A stretch of DNA of 6,485 bases from positions 10,221-16,705 of the forward strand of contig PLQY01000119.1 of assembly GCA_003160265.1 (NCBI GenBank), written 5' to 3'. This DNA is from Peptococcaceae bacterium. Lineage in GTDB: Bacteria > Bacillota > DSM-12270 > Thermacetogeniales > Thermacetogeniaceae. Below, in pieces: positions 1 to 5,053 of the stretch (position 1 is the stretch's first letter; each line of letters opens with the position of its first letter). The notes under the pieces were generated by a model that ran no database searches, was not told the DNA's origin, and saw nothing but the letters and a program-made list of their open reading frames with translations. Both the position numbers and the translations under genes were made by a program.

Positions 1-2
1 TA

Positions 3-119
3 AGCTTCAGCGGGGGAAAAGCTGAAGCCAAGACCCAGTTGAATATTATCTCCCACGGAGGCATAAATATACCAACACTGGCTTGTGCTGTTTTTCGCAA
101 TAATTTAACAGGCTGCTGA
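3..119 (+). CDS. Possible partial ORF running in from the left edge (doubtful)
   Basis: An open frame of 38 codons enters from the left edge and stops at TGA 117-119. The last residues read HGGINIPTLACAVFRNNLTGC. No start, ribosome site or recognisable domain is visible. A run this long is not rare by chance. The stop falls inside the 107-145 hairpin, as a terminator or a convergent gene end might. The first 28 bases also hold a GCTTCAGC/GCTGAAGC hairpin (4-11 with 21-28). It could equally be non-coding. I do not recognise a family. Confidence 0.18.
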   Translation, partial: SFSGGKAEAKTQLNIISHGGINIPTLACAVFRNNLTGC

Positions 120-177
120 CGGGATCTGTCCATCAACAGCCTGTTGTTAACTTGGCTATCTTGCAGGCGATAGCAAG
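107..177 (-). terminator. Two adjacent hairpins downstream of the Cys-rich gene, possible terminator
   Basis: Two hairpins lie just past the stop of the 186-557 gene. The first met in its transcript pairs 151-160 with 169-177 (9 bp with one bulged G). The second pairs 107-119 with 133-145 (12 of 13 bp). On the minus strand the second is followed only by an AT-rich stretch, not a clean U run, so intrinsic termination would be weak. The pair could also serve a plus-strand gene ending near 119. Confidence 0.35.
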
Positions 178-185
178 GAACCCTG

Positions 186-557
186 CTACTCCTTTACCTC
201 CTCTTCTACTTCTTCTGCTCCGGCGGCGTATGGATCATGGCAGGGATCCTTGCACGGCTTGCACGGCTTGCAAGGATCTTCCACGCTGCAAACATGATCG
301 AGCGGGATGATGATTTTTTCATCGAGTTCCCTGTACTTCTGATTGTCATCACCGAAGAGGACGACGACTATAGCCTGATCATCCGTCCTGGCTAATTCGA
401 TAAAGTCCTTGCCAGCCTCGACGAGACGGCCCCCGATAGCCTTTTTGACATGAGCGCCACAGCAAAACTCCACGTTGACTTGTTTATTGAGGAATTCCTC
501 TTTAAGCTCATACACAAAGGTTTCACCAAAAATGTCGAGCGCTTTTTCCTCAACCAT
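186..557 (-). CDS. Small LSm-like protein with Cys-Lys-Pro repeat tail, probable spore-associated protein
   Basis: Predicted 123 aa. Seen: residues 26-94 have the rhythm of a small beta-barrel (VNVEFCCG, then GGRLVEAGKDFIEL, then KIIIPLDHVCSVE). This resembles LSm/Hfq-like small proteins such as DUF2642 types in spore formers. The tail, about residues 95-110, is a Pro-Cys-Lys repeat ending DPCHDPY, followed by an acidic end. There are seven cysteines (32, 33, 90, 96, 99, 102, 106). No signal peptide or membrane segment is visible. The ATG at 557 has an AAGGAGGG site at good spacing. It lies 104 bp downstream of another minus-strand gene and has its own candidate late-sporulation promoter. Inference: the cysteines could bind metal or cross-link, as in coat proteins. 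The coding call is firm, the function is not. Confidence 0.85.
   Translation of the reverse strand: MVEEKALDIFGETFVYELKEEFLNKQVNVEFCCGAHVKKAIGGRLVEAGKDFIELARTDDQAIVVVLFGDDNQKYRELDEKIIIPLDHVCSVEDPCKPCKPCKDPCHDPYAAGAEEVEEEVKE
245..278. repeat. 9-bp tandem repeat flanked by a perfect inverted repeat, inside the Cys-rich tail
   Basis: GCACGGCTT occurs twice back to back (252-260 and 261-269). GATCCTTGC (245-253) and GCAAGGATC (270-278) flank it as a perfect 9-bp inverted repeat. The tandem unit encodes the repeated Cys-Lys-Pro triplet of the 186-557 protein, so copy-number change would stay in frame. Confidence 0.8.
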
Positions 558-594
558 TTTAAACCCTCCTTGATTATTGGGATTATCCTAGATC

Positions 595-623
595 CATGAT
601 ATGACAGTAAGACTGACGGTGTG
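595..623 (-). promoter_or_regulatory. Candidate sigma-K/sigma-E type promoter for the 186-557 gene
   Basis: On the minus strand CACA (623-620) is followed after exactly 16 bases by CATATCATG (603-595). The known sigma-K consensus is mACm, 16-17 bases, CATAnnnTA, so all but the last base fits. It lies about 40 bases before the start codon. The motif is short and could occur by chance. The spore-protein look of the gene is the only support. Confidence 0.3.
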
Positions 624-661
624 CAATCACCTCCCGAAAAATTGTTTTTTTTACCCACAGT

Positions 662-1207
662 TTAACTGTAGCAGGGTGGCTTGGGATTTGGCTCCAGCTC
701 TGCAGCCGTAAGGGTGATCGGCCCGATAACCGTTGCGGCGCTGCCAGCTAACGGAAGTTCAGCAGTCAGAAAATAAGAAACAAGCGTAGTGCCGTTAGAG
801 GCAGGGTTAATATCCACATGGACAAAGTTGGTGGTCTTGAAGTTGTCAAATCCAGACTCGGCGCTTTCACGAGCGCTGAAGATCTGTGGGCCGGCCACCG
901 GGGTATTGCGGAAAATCCTGAAAATCACGTCCACCTTGCTTACACCTGTACCGTTCGTAACTGCCACCCAACCAACGGCGCCGGTAAGCCAGACCCGGCC
1001 ACCCGCATCCAGACCCAGGGCCTGGGCGCCTGTGAGGGCGGCCAGAACCATCGGCGTTCCTGCAAGAGGAAGAGCGATCACCCCGCTGAAATTGTTCGAT
1101 TGCAAAACACTGGCACTGAATTCGGTCAGAATCGGGCGCTCCCTGCCTCCAAGCAGGCCTTCCAATACATCCTGCTTGGCTTCTTCGTTCTTGACATCTT
1201 CCGACAT
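662..1207 (-). CDS. Hypothetical beta-rich protein, possibly spore-surface
   Basis: Predicted 181 aa from ATG 1207, which has a GGGGG tract 9 bases upstream. An in-frame ATG at 1243 has no ribosome site, so the 12-residue extension is doubtful. Residues 1-24 are charged and hydrophilic. From about 25 to 170 short hydrophobic strands alternate with Gly/Asn/Ser turns (RVWLTGAVGWVAV at 71-83, VDVIFRIFRN at 92-101, FVHVDINPASNGTTLVSYFL at 128-147). This looks like a jelly-roll or similar beta sandwich. The C-terminus is Pro-rich with the only cysteine (179). No signal peptide or membrane helix is seen. I do not recognise the family. Inference: the pattern recalls C-terminal domains of exosporium or coat surface proteins of clostridia. 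The nearness of the Cys-rich gene fits, but this is not proof. Confidence 0.75.
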   Translation of the reverse strand: MSEDVKNEEAKQDVLEGLLGGRERPILTEFSASVLQSNNFSGVIALPLAGTPMVLAALTGAQALGLDAGGRVWLTGAVGWVAVTNGTGVSKVDVIFRIFRNTPVAGPQIFSARESAESGFDNFKTTNFVHVDINPASNGTTLVSYFLTAELPLAGSAATVIGPITLTAAELEPNPKPPCYS

Positions 1208-1406
1208 TAAACTAAACCCCCATTTACCATATTGTGGGAACAAGTGATGTCATACCCCATGCGGCGTCGCCTCATCCCTTTACAATCACATATACGTAAC
1301 AGGCCGGGCACTTTATGCCAACCTTATTAATGTAATTTTGGATCTGAAACACCGGGCATAACGAAACAAGAGAAATAGTTGCATTTTCCGGGGAGTCATG
1401 GTAACA

Positions 1407-1412
1407 TATAAT
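1407..1412 (+). promoter_or_regulatory. Perfect TATAAT -10 element upstream of rpsT
   Basis: TATAAT matches the vegetative -10 consensus exactly, but no good -35 stands 16-18 bases upstream (the best is a T-rich patch near 1384). If used, the transcript would have a leader of about 150 bases that includes the 1461-1480 hairpin. S20 synthesis is known to be autoregulated in enterobacteria, so a structured leader would be meaningful. Confidence 0.35.
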
Positions 1413-1504
1413 CTGTCTAATTTTGGCCGGGAGGCATGTTAAACACCGTGCATGCCGGGCGCCCGCTCGCGAGCGCGGGCAAGGCACTCAGGGCGATTGT
1501 CCGC

Positions 1505-1533
1505 TTGACATTTATCTTGAGACTAAAAGATCT
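1505..1533 (+). promoter_or_regulatory. Candidate rpsT promoter with consensus -35
   Basis: TTGACA (1505-1510) is a perfect -35. The corresponding -10 window (1527-1533, around AAGATCT) is poor, so the promoter is incomplete by consensus. It is the nearer of two candidate promoters and would give a short leader of about 30 bases. Confidence 0.35.
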
Positions 1534-1570
1534 GTTGAGTGCTGGGTCACAATTAAGGAAAGGGGACAAT

Positions 1571-1849
1571 ATGGCAAAAAATCGTTCAGCAATTAAACGC
1601 GCAGAGCTATCCAAAGAGCGTGCGGTTCGCAATGCATCACAGCGGTCCGCCATGAAGACGGCAATCAGGAAGTTCGAAGAGGCGCTGAAAAGCGACCAGG
1701 CAACCCTGGATGCCGCTTTCAACAAGGCGACCCGCCTCGTCGACAAGGCAGCAGCCAAGGGAACCGTGCACCCCAACACCAGGGATCACAAAAAAGCGCA
1801 GTTGGCCAGAAAATTCCAGTCCAAAACGAATGCGTCAACGACCGCCTGA
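1571..1849 (+). CDS. rpsT: 30S ribosomal protein S20
   Basis: 92 aa, within the usual 85-95 for S20. The start MAKNRSAIKRAELSKERAVR and the later AAFNKATRLVDKAAAKGTVH are hallmark S20 segments. The protein is a basic helical bundle that binds 16S rRNA during small-subunit assembly. The ATG at 1571 follows AAGGAAAGGGG with normal spacing. An in-frame upstream ATG at 1436 would add 45 residues, but its GGGAGG lies only 2 bases away and the extension is unlike S20, so I reject it. It converges on holA, as in Bacillus subtilis and relatives, and ends in its own terminator. In many Firmicutes gpr, spoIIP or lepA lie nearby, but none is seen here. Confidence 0.97.
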   Translation: MAKNRSAIKRAELSKERAVRNASQRSAMKTAIRKFEEALKSDQATLDAAFNKATRLVDKAAAKGTVHPNTRDHKKAQLARKFQSKTNASTTA

Positions 1850-1871
1850 GCACACCCTGGCCACAACAGCC

Positions 1872-1900
1872 AACCTCCCCTACAAGGCGGGAGGTTTTTT
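1872..1900 (+). terminator. Intrinsic terminator of rpsT
   Basis: AACCTCCC (1872-1879) pairs perfectly with GGGAGGTT (1889-1896) around a 9-base loop and runs into six T (1895-1900). It lies 22 bases after the rpsT stop. On the minus strand the hairpin has no U run, so it would stop holA transcription only weakly. Confidence 0.92.
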
Positions 1901-1931
1901 GATCATCCCTGAAACAACTGACCTGAAAACT

Positions 1932-2927
1932 CTACCCTGCTTTGGCGCCACCGCAGATCTCCCCTACAGCCGCTGCCAGCAACAGCCCCGGTTCTCCACG
2001 CCCCTGCTTGAGGGCCAGGTCCAGTTCCAGCAGCATGGACAGGATAGCCTCGATCTCCGGCAGTGGAAAGGACGCCATCTGCTGACACAGCTTCTGGGCC
2101 ACATAGGGATGGATGCCCATCAGCCGGGAGATCGCCTGGGGAGAAGTGCCGTCCCGTTTCAGGAGTGATGCCTCCAGCATCTGCAGATAATGCCGGGCAA
2201 GCATGGTAGCAATGTAGACCGGGGCCTGCCCCCCGCTCAGCAGACTGTCCAGAATCCCCCGGACGGCCTCGCTCTTCCGGGCCGCCACCGCGTCCACCAG
2301 CTCGAAGATGCTCCGGCCGGCGGTGTGGCTGCCCGTTTTCCGGAGCACCGCCTCCGTGACCTGTGGCGGCGTCTCCCCCAGGTACAGGACGGCTTTGTCC
2401 AGTTCCTGGCTGATCAGGCCGGGGTTGTCACCGCACAGGAAGTGCAGGTACTCCGCCGCCCGCTCCGGCAACTGCTTGCCACGCAGGCGCGCCTCCTCCT
2501 GCGCCCAGGCGATGAGGCTCTTGCCCTTCAAGGGAGGACAGTCCACCACCCATCCCAGATCTGCCACCGCCCGGTACAGCTTATCATTGGTTTTCAGTCC
2601 GGTATCAAAGAGTAGCACGAACACCAGGGAGGGGTCGCCGGTCAGCTTCAGATAAGGCAGACAGAGGCCGGCAGCGGGGTTGCGGGCCACCACCAGGCGC
2701 CGGGACACTCCCAGAGGCAGAGTGGTCAGGGCCACAATCAGCTCTGATGCTCCGGCATCCTGATCCCATTCCAGGTAGTCGACGGTATCACTGCTCTCCA
2801 ACGTGGCCCTGAGAGAGCGGAGCAACCTACGGGCCAGATACCGCTCCTCTCCATGGATCAGCAGCAGGGAGGGCGCTTCGCCCCGCCGCAACCGCTGGCC
2901 GGTCTCAAACAGGCTCAAAACTGGCAC
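1932..2927 (-). CDS. holA: DNA polymerase III subunit delta
   Basis: Predicted 331 aa, typical for HolA. It is the clamp-loader subunit that opens the beta sliding clamp during chromosome replication, acting with tau/gamma and delta-prime in the cytoplasm. Seen: LLLIHGEERYLARRLLRSL at about 21-39 is the HolA N-terminal signature (hydrophobic strand, then G-E-E-x-Y-L). Then come a DxxxxDY strand, VFVLLFDTGLKTNDKLYRAV, CGDNPGLISQELDKAVLYLG and a helical C-terminal collar domain. I chose GTG at 2927: AGGAG stands 7 bases upstream, the length fits, and the open frame upstream (to 3068) overlaps the phosphofructokinase gene with an unrelated Arg/Ser-rich sequence. The gap to the phosphofructokinase stop is 40 bases, suggesting co-transcription. 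In many Firmicutes comEC precedes holA. Here a glycolytic gene does. Confidence 0.93.
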   Translation of the reverse strand: MPVLSLFETGQRLRRGEAPSLLLIHGEERYLARRLLRSLRATLESSDTVDYLEWDQDAGASELIVALTTLPLGVSRRLVVARNPAAGLCLPYLKLTGDPSLVFVLLFDTGLKTNDKLYRAVADLGWVVDCPPLKGKSLIAWAQEEARLRGKQLPERAAEYLHFLCGDNPGLISQELDKAVLYLGETPPQVTEAVLRKTGSHTAGRSIFELVDAVAARKSEAVRGILDSLLSGGQAPVYIATMLARHYLQMLEASLLKRDGTSPQAISRLMGIHPYVAQKLCQQMASFPLPEIEAILSMLLELDLALKQGRGEPGLLLAAAVGEICGGAKAG

Positions 2928-2967
2928 TCCTGTTCTCCTCTCGTTTTCCCGTCTCGCGCTCGCTCGA

Positions 2968-4044
2968 TCAGTCTCCGAAGCTGATCCCGACTGCCCGGGC
3001 TGCATGCACCAGTTGCCCGTCCGGATGGACGTTGGACGGCTTGAGCGCATCCTTGAGCGATATGGCAACTATCTGGGTGCCCTTCAGGGCGACCATGTAA
3101 CCGGAACGGCCCTCCAGGGCCAGCTCGGCGGCAGCCACCCCGAAGCGGGTGGCCAGGATGCGGTCGGTGGTCAGCGGAGAGCCGCCCCGCTGAATGTGTC
3201 CCAGCACCGTCACCCTGGACTCCATGCCTGTCTCCTTCTCCACCAGTATGCGAACTACCTCGCCGATGCCTCCCAGCCGCAGGGGGTCGCCGCTGCCCAC
3301 GATCTGCTCCCGTACCACCTGTTTCCCACCGGGAGCAGGCGCCCCTTCGGCCACCACAATGATGCTGAACGGCTTGCCCTCCCGTTGTCTTCCCCTGATC
3401 TTCTCCACCACCCTGTCGATCTGCCAGGGAATCTCAGGGATCAGGATCACGTCGGCGCCTCCGGCCATCCCGCACCAGAGGGCGATCCAGCCGGCGTATC
3501 GCCCCATCACCTCCAGGATCATCACCCGGTGGTGGGACTCCGCAGTGGTGTGCAACTTATCCAGAGCCTCGGTGGCAGTGTGCACCGCCGTGACGAAGCC
3601 GAAGGTCTGGTCGGTAGCCGCCAGGTCGTTGTCGATGGTCTTGGGCACGCCAACGATCGACCCCCCCCGCGAGCACAACTCGTTGGCGATACTGAGCGTG
3701 CCGTCGCCGCCGATGGCGATCAGGCACTGCATTTGCAAGCTGTTCAAGTTCTCCAGCAGGGTAGCGCTGATATCCCGGTACTCGATCTCGCCGGATGCCG
3801 CCAACACCGGGAAATGGAACGGATTGTCGCGGTTGTTGCTGCCCAGGATGGTGCCTCCCAGGTGCAAAAGCCCGGATACCGCCTTCCTGTCTAACGGTTG
3901 GCAATCCCTCAAGTAGATGCCCCGATAGCCATCCTTGAAACCCCATACCTCGACGCCTTGAGACAGGAGCGTCTTCGTGGCCGCCCGGATCACCGCATTC
4001 AGACCGGGGCAGTCTCCTCCCCCGGTCAGGATCCCCATGCGCAT
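2968..4044 (-). CDS. 6-phosphofructokinase, mixed-type (phosphoryl donor ATP or PPi uncertain)
   Basis: 358 aa; E. coli PfkA has 320. It phosphorylates fructose 6-phosphate to fructose 1,6-bisphosphate, the committed step of glycolysis, reversible if pyrophosphate is the donor. Seen: GILTGGGDCPGLNAVIR at 4-20 (nucleotide/PPi loop), IGGDGT at 111-116, PKTIDND at 134-140 with D138 as catalytic base, MGRYAGW at 180-186, and R277/H283/R286 in RVTVLGHIQRGGSP for sugar-phosphate binding. In E. coli numbering Gly115 is residue 104 (Gly means ATP, Asp means PPi), and Lys135 is residue 124 (Gly in ATP enzymes, Lys in PPi and 'mixed' enzymes). The two diagnostics therefore disagree, as in the mixed-substrate group III (TIGR02483 type). 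The ATG at 4044 has a strong AAGGAGGAG site. A 67-nt hairpin lies 23 bases upstream. Confidence 0.95.
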   Translation of the reverse strand: MRMGILTGGGDCPGLNAVIRAATKTLLSQGVEVWGFKDGYRGIYLRDCQPLDRKAVSGLLHLGGTILGSNNRDNPFHFPVLAASGEIEYRDISATLLENLNSLQMQCLIAIGGDGTLSIANELCSRGGSIVGVPKTIDNDLAATDQTFGFVTAVHTATEALDKLHTTAESHHRVMILEVMGRYAGWIALWCGMAGGADVILIPEIPWQIDRVVEKIRGRQREGKPFSIIVVAEGAPAPGGKQVVREQIVGSGDPLRLGGIGEVVRILVEKETGMESRVTVLGHIQRGGSPLTTDRILATRFGVAAAELALEGRSGYMVALKGTQIVAISLKDALKPSNVHPDGQLVHAARAVGISFGD

Positions 4045-4067
4045 CTAATTACTCCTCCTTTGTTATC

Positions 4068-4134
4068 ACCGATATCTACCCGCTCTTATCCCACCGCTTC
4101 GGAAGCGGGGGCATTAGAGCGGGTAGCCATCGGT
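4068..4134 (-). repeat. Long inverted repeat, copy 1 of a structured element, between two genes
   Basis: The inner arm 4076-4100 pairs with 4102-4126 at 22 of 25 positions. Two mismatched bases on each side (4074-4075 and 4127-4128) are then followed by ACCGAT (4068-4073) pairing with ATCGGT (4129-4134). The whole can fold into one 67-nt hairpin. It touches the stop codon (4134-4136) of the upstream gene and ends 23 bases before the phosphofructokinase start, next to its ribosome site. No U run follows on either strand, so it is not a classic terminator. Its core recurs at 6391-6450. It could affect mRNA stability or processing, or be a mobile-element remnant. Confidence 0.85.
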
Positions 4135-4409
4135 TAAGCAGGCTCCCTGGTCAGCTTGAAGATAACCGGCCGGTCCGGGTCGGAGCAGGACCAGTTGGTG
4201 GATCTATCTCCCTTGGCCCAGGGGAACTCCCCGCCAAACAACAGGGTCGACACCGCCAGGTCCAGCGAGGCGTAGGCAAAGTGGCAGAGCCCGCCGGGCA
4301 GCAGGTGTGTGAACTCGAACCTGTCCCCCACCTTGTGGCCATAACTGCACTTCCCATCGCCCCTGATCTCCACAACCTCGGCGATCACCTTGTACTTGTA
4401 TACAGGCAT
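4134..4409 (-). CDS. TIGR04076 family small protein, function unknown
   Basis: 91 aa, the usual size. Seen: VYKYKVIAEVVEIRGDGKCS followed by YGHKVGDRFEF, LLPGGLCHFAYASLD, LLFGGEFPWAKGD and the end SCSDPDRPVIFKLTRE. This is the known pattern of the TIGR04076 family (K-C-x-x-GHKVGD, then PGG-x-C-x-FA, then GGEFPW, then CPDP). Three cysteines stand at 21, 42 and 75, the first two in conserved positions. No role is established for the family that I know of. I chose ATG 4409: GGAGGAGG stands about 7 bases upstream, and the in-frame ATG at 4439 lacks a site and would add MQYHKRRRLF. It is likely first in a unit with phosphofructokinase and holA. No signal peptide or membrane segment is present. Confidence 0.88.
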   Translation of the reverse strand: MPVYKYKVIAEVVEIRGDGKCSYGHKVGDRFEFTHLLPGGLCHFAYASLDLAVSTLLFGGEFPWAKGDRSTNWSCSDPDRPVIFKLTREPA

Positions 4410-4637
4410 AAACAACCTCCTCCGCTTATGGTATTGCATACAGAATTAGATTTGTTGCTCCATTTTTCCTTCCATGCGCGGCACTGTCCGAAAAAAAACT
4501 CTGGCCGCCTGTAGAACCTCTGAATTCGAACCCCGGTTCAACCCGGCTCCCCCCGGACGGGTTCCCATTTACTGTCCTGGATCATAGTCTGAAAGAGAAA
4601 GTTTTTCCACTTTGAAGAACGACAGGAGGGATTAATA

Positions 4638-4973
4638 TTGGGAGAAAACGACATGGCGGAGATCCTCCGGTTTCTGGAGTCCATGGACACTCCGGACCTG
4701 TCCAGAGTGGAGGCGTTTCTGCAGGCCAGGGGTGTGTCCGCTGAAAAACTGCGCGCTGCTTATGGGATGCTGGAGCAGATGGGGATTCGCTATAACAGCC
4801 CGCCAGAGGAGATGCCTGACCAGGGGGATCTGATGTCCATGTTCGACCAGTTGTCATCGGGCATGGACAGCCGTACCCGCCAGCAATTCAAGGGCATGAT
4901 GGACAGGAGCACAGGACGTCTGAACTCTTCTGAAGATGTGCTCAATTATCTCAAAAGCATTAAAAAGGAATGA
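4638..4973 (+). CDS. Hypothetical protein, Met-rich, helical, TTG start
   Basis: 111 aa from TTG 4638, which has AGGAGGG 7 bases upstream. A second start, ATG 4653 (106 aa), has a weaker GGGAG. I do not recognise a family. Seen: acidic, no cysteine, no signal peptide or membrane segment. Helical stretches lie at about 6-50 (MAEILRFLESMDTPDLSRVE onward) and 64-90, joined by a Pro-rich linker near 54-60. Eleven methionines are unusually many. The basic tail ends NYLKSIKKE. It is divergent from the TIGR04076 gene across 228 bases and ends in a strong terminator 2 bases on, so it is probably monocistronic. The upstream gap holds several overlapping GAACC/GGTTC dyads (4528-4564). Confidence 0.8.
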   Translation: MGENDMAEILRFLESMDTPDLSRVEAFLQARGVSAEKLRAAYGMLEQMGIRYNSPPEEMPDQGDLMSMFDQLSSGMDSRTRQQFKGMMDRSTGRLNSSEDVLNYLKSIKKE

Positions 4974-4975
4974 TG

Positions 4976-5018
4976 AACCAAGAGGCTGCCCGAAAAATCG
5001 GGCAGCCTCTTGGTTTTT
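4976..5018 (+). terminator. Strong intrinsic terminator between convergent genes
   Basis: A perfect 18-bp stem (4976-4993 with 4998-5015) has an AAAA loop and ends in five T (5014-5018). It directly follows the stop at 4971-4973. It also lies 35 bases past the htrA stop on the other strand. There the U run is interrupted, so it may act on both convergent transcripts but better on the plus one. Confidence 0.95.
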
Positions 5019-5053
5019 ACAATCCGCAAAGCTCGCGGGCTGGGGCGCCAAGC

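Larger units (their letters stand above)
1244..1570. other. Intergenic regulatory region between the 662-1207 gene and rpsT
   Basis: No convincing gene lies in these 327 bases. The stretch 1280-1420 is AT-rich and carries an imperfect dyad at 1318-1341 and a CCGGGCA direct repeat (1304-1310 and 1352-1358). A perfect TATAAT sits at 1407-1412. A GC-rich hairpin (GCCCGC 1461-1466 with GCGGGC 1475-1480) and a TTGACA at 1505-1510 follow before rpsT. Promoters for both divergent genes should lie here. The minus-strand one is not obvious to me. Confidence 0.6.

Noticed and set aside
392..658. 88-codon minus-strand frame overlapping the Cys-rich gene
   Set aside because: It is out of frame with a better-supported gene and has no ribosome site at its GTG.
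789..1247. Two plus-strand frames (789-1247 and 818-1210) antisense to the beta-rich gene
   Set aside because: No ribosome site or family features. The minus-strand frame has a ribosome site and a coherent strand pattern.
1436..1570. 45-residue in-frame N-terminal extension of S20
   Set aside because: The ribosome site is only 2 bases from the ATG, the extension does not resemble S20, and a well-placed ATG with a ribosome site follows at 1571.
2928..3068. 47-residue N-terminal extension of holA
   Set aside because: It overlaps the phosphofructokinase gene and has an Arg/Ser-rich sequence. GTG 2927 with AGGAG gives the normal HolA length.
2803..3894. 363-codon plus-strand open frame antisense to holA and phosphofructokinase
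   Set aside because: GC-rich shadow rich in His, Gln, Arg and Pro with no family pattern. The two minus-strand genes here are unmistakable.
4460..4500. T8 run on the minus strand as an attenuator before the TIGR04076 gene
   Set aside because: No stable stem precedes the run.
4522..4565. tRNA-like GGTTCGAATTC on the minus strand
   Set aside because: No matching T-stem, anticodon arm or acceptor stem. The surrounding GAACC/GGTTC repeats explain the resemblance.
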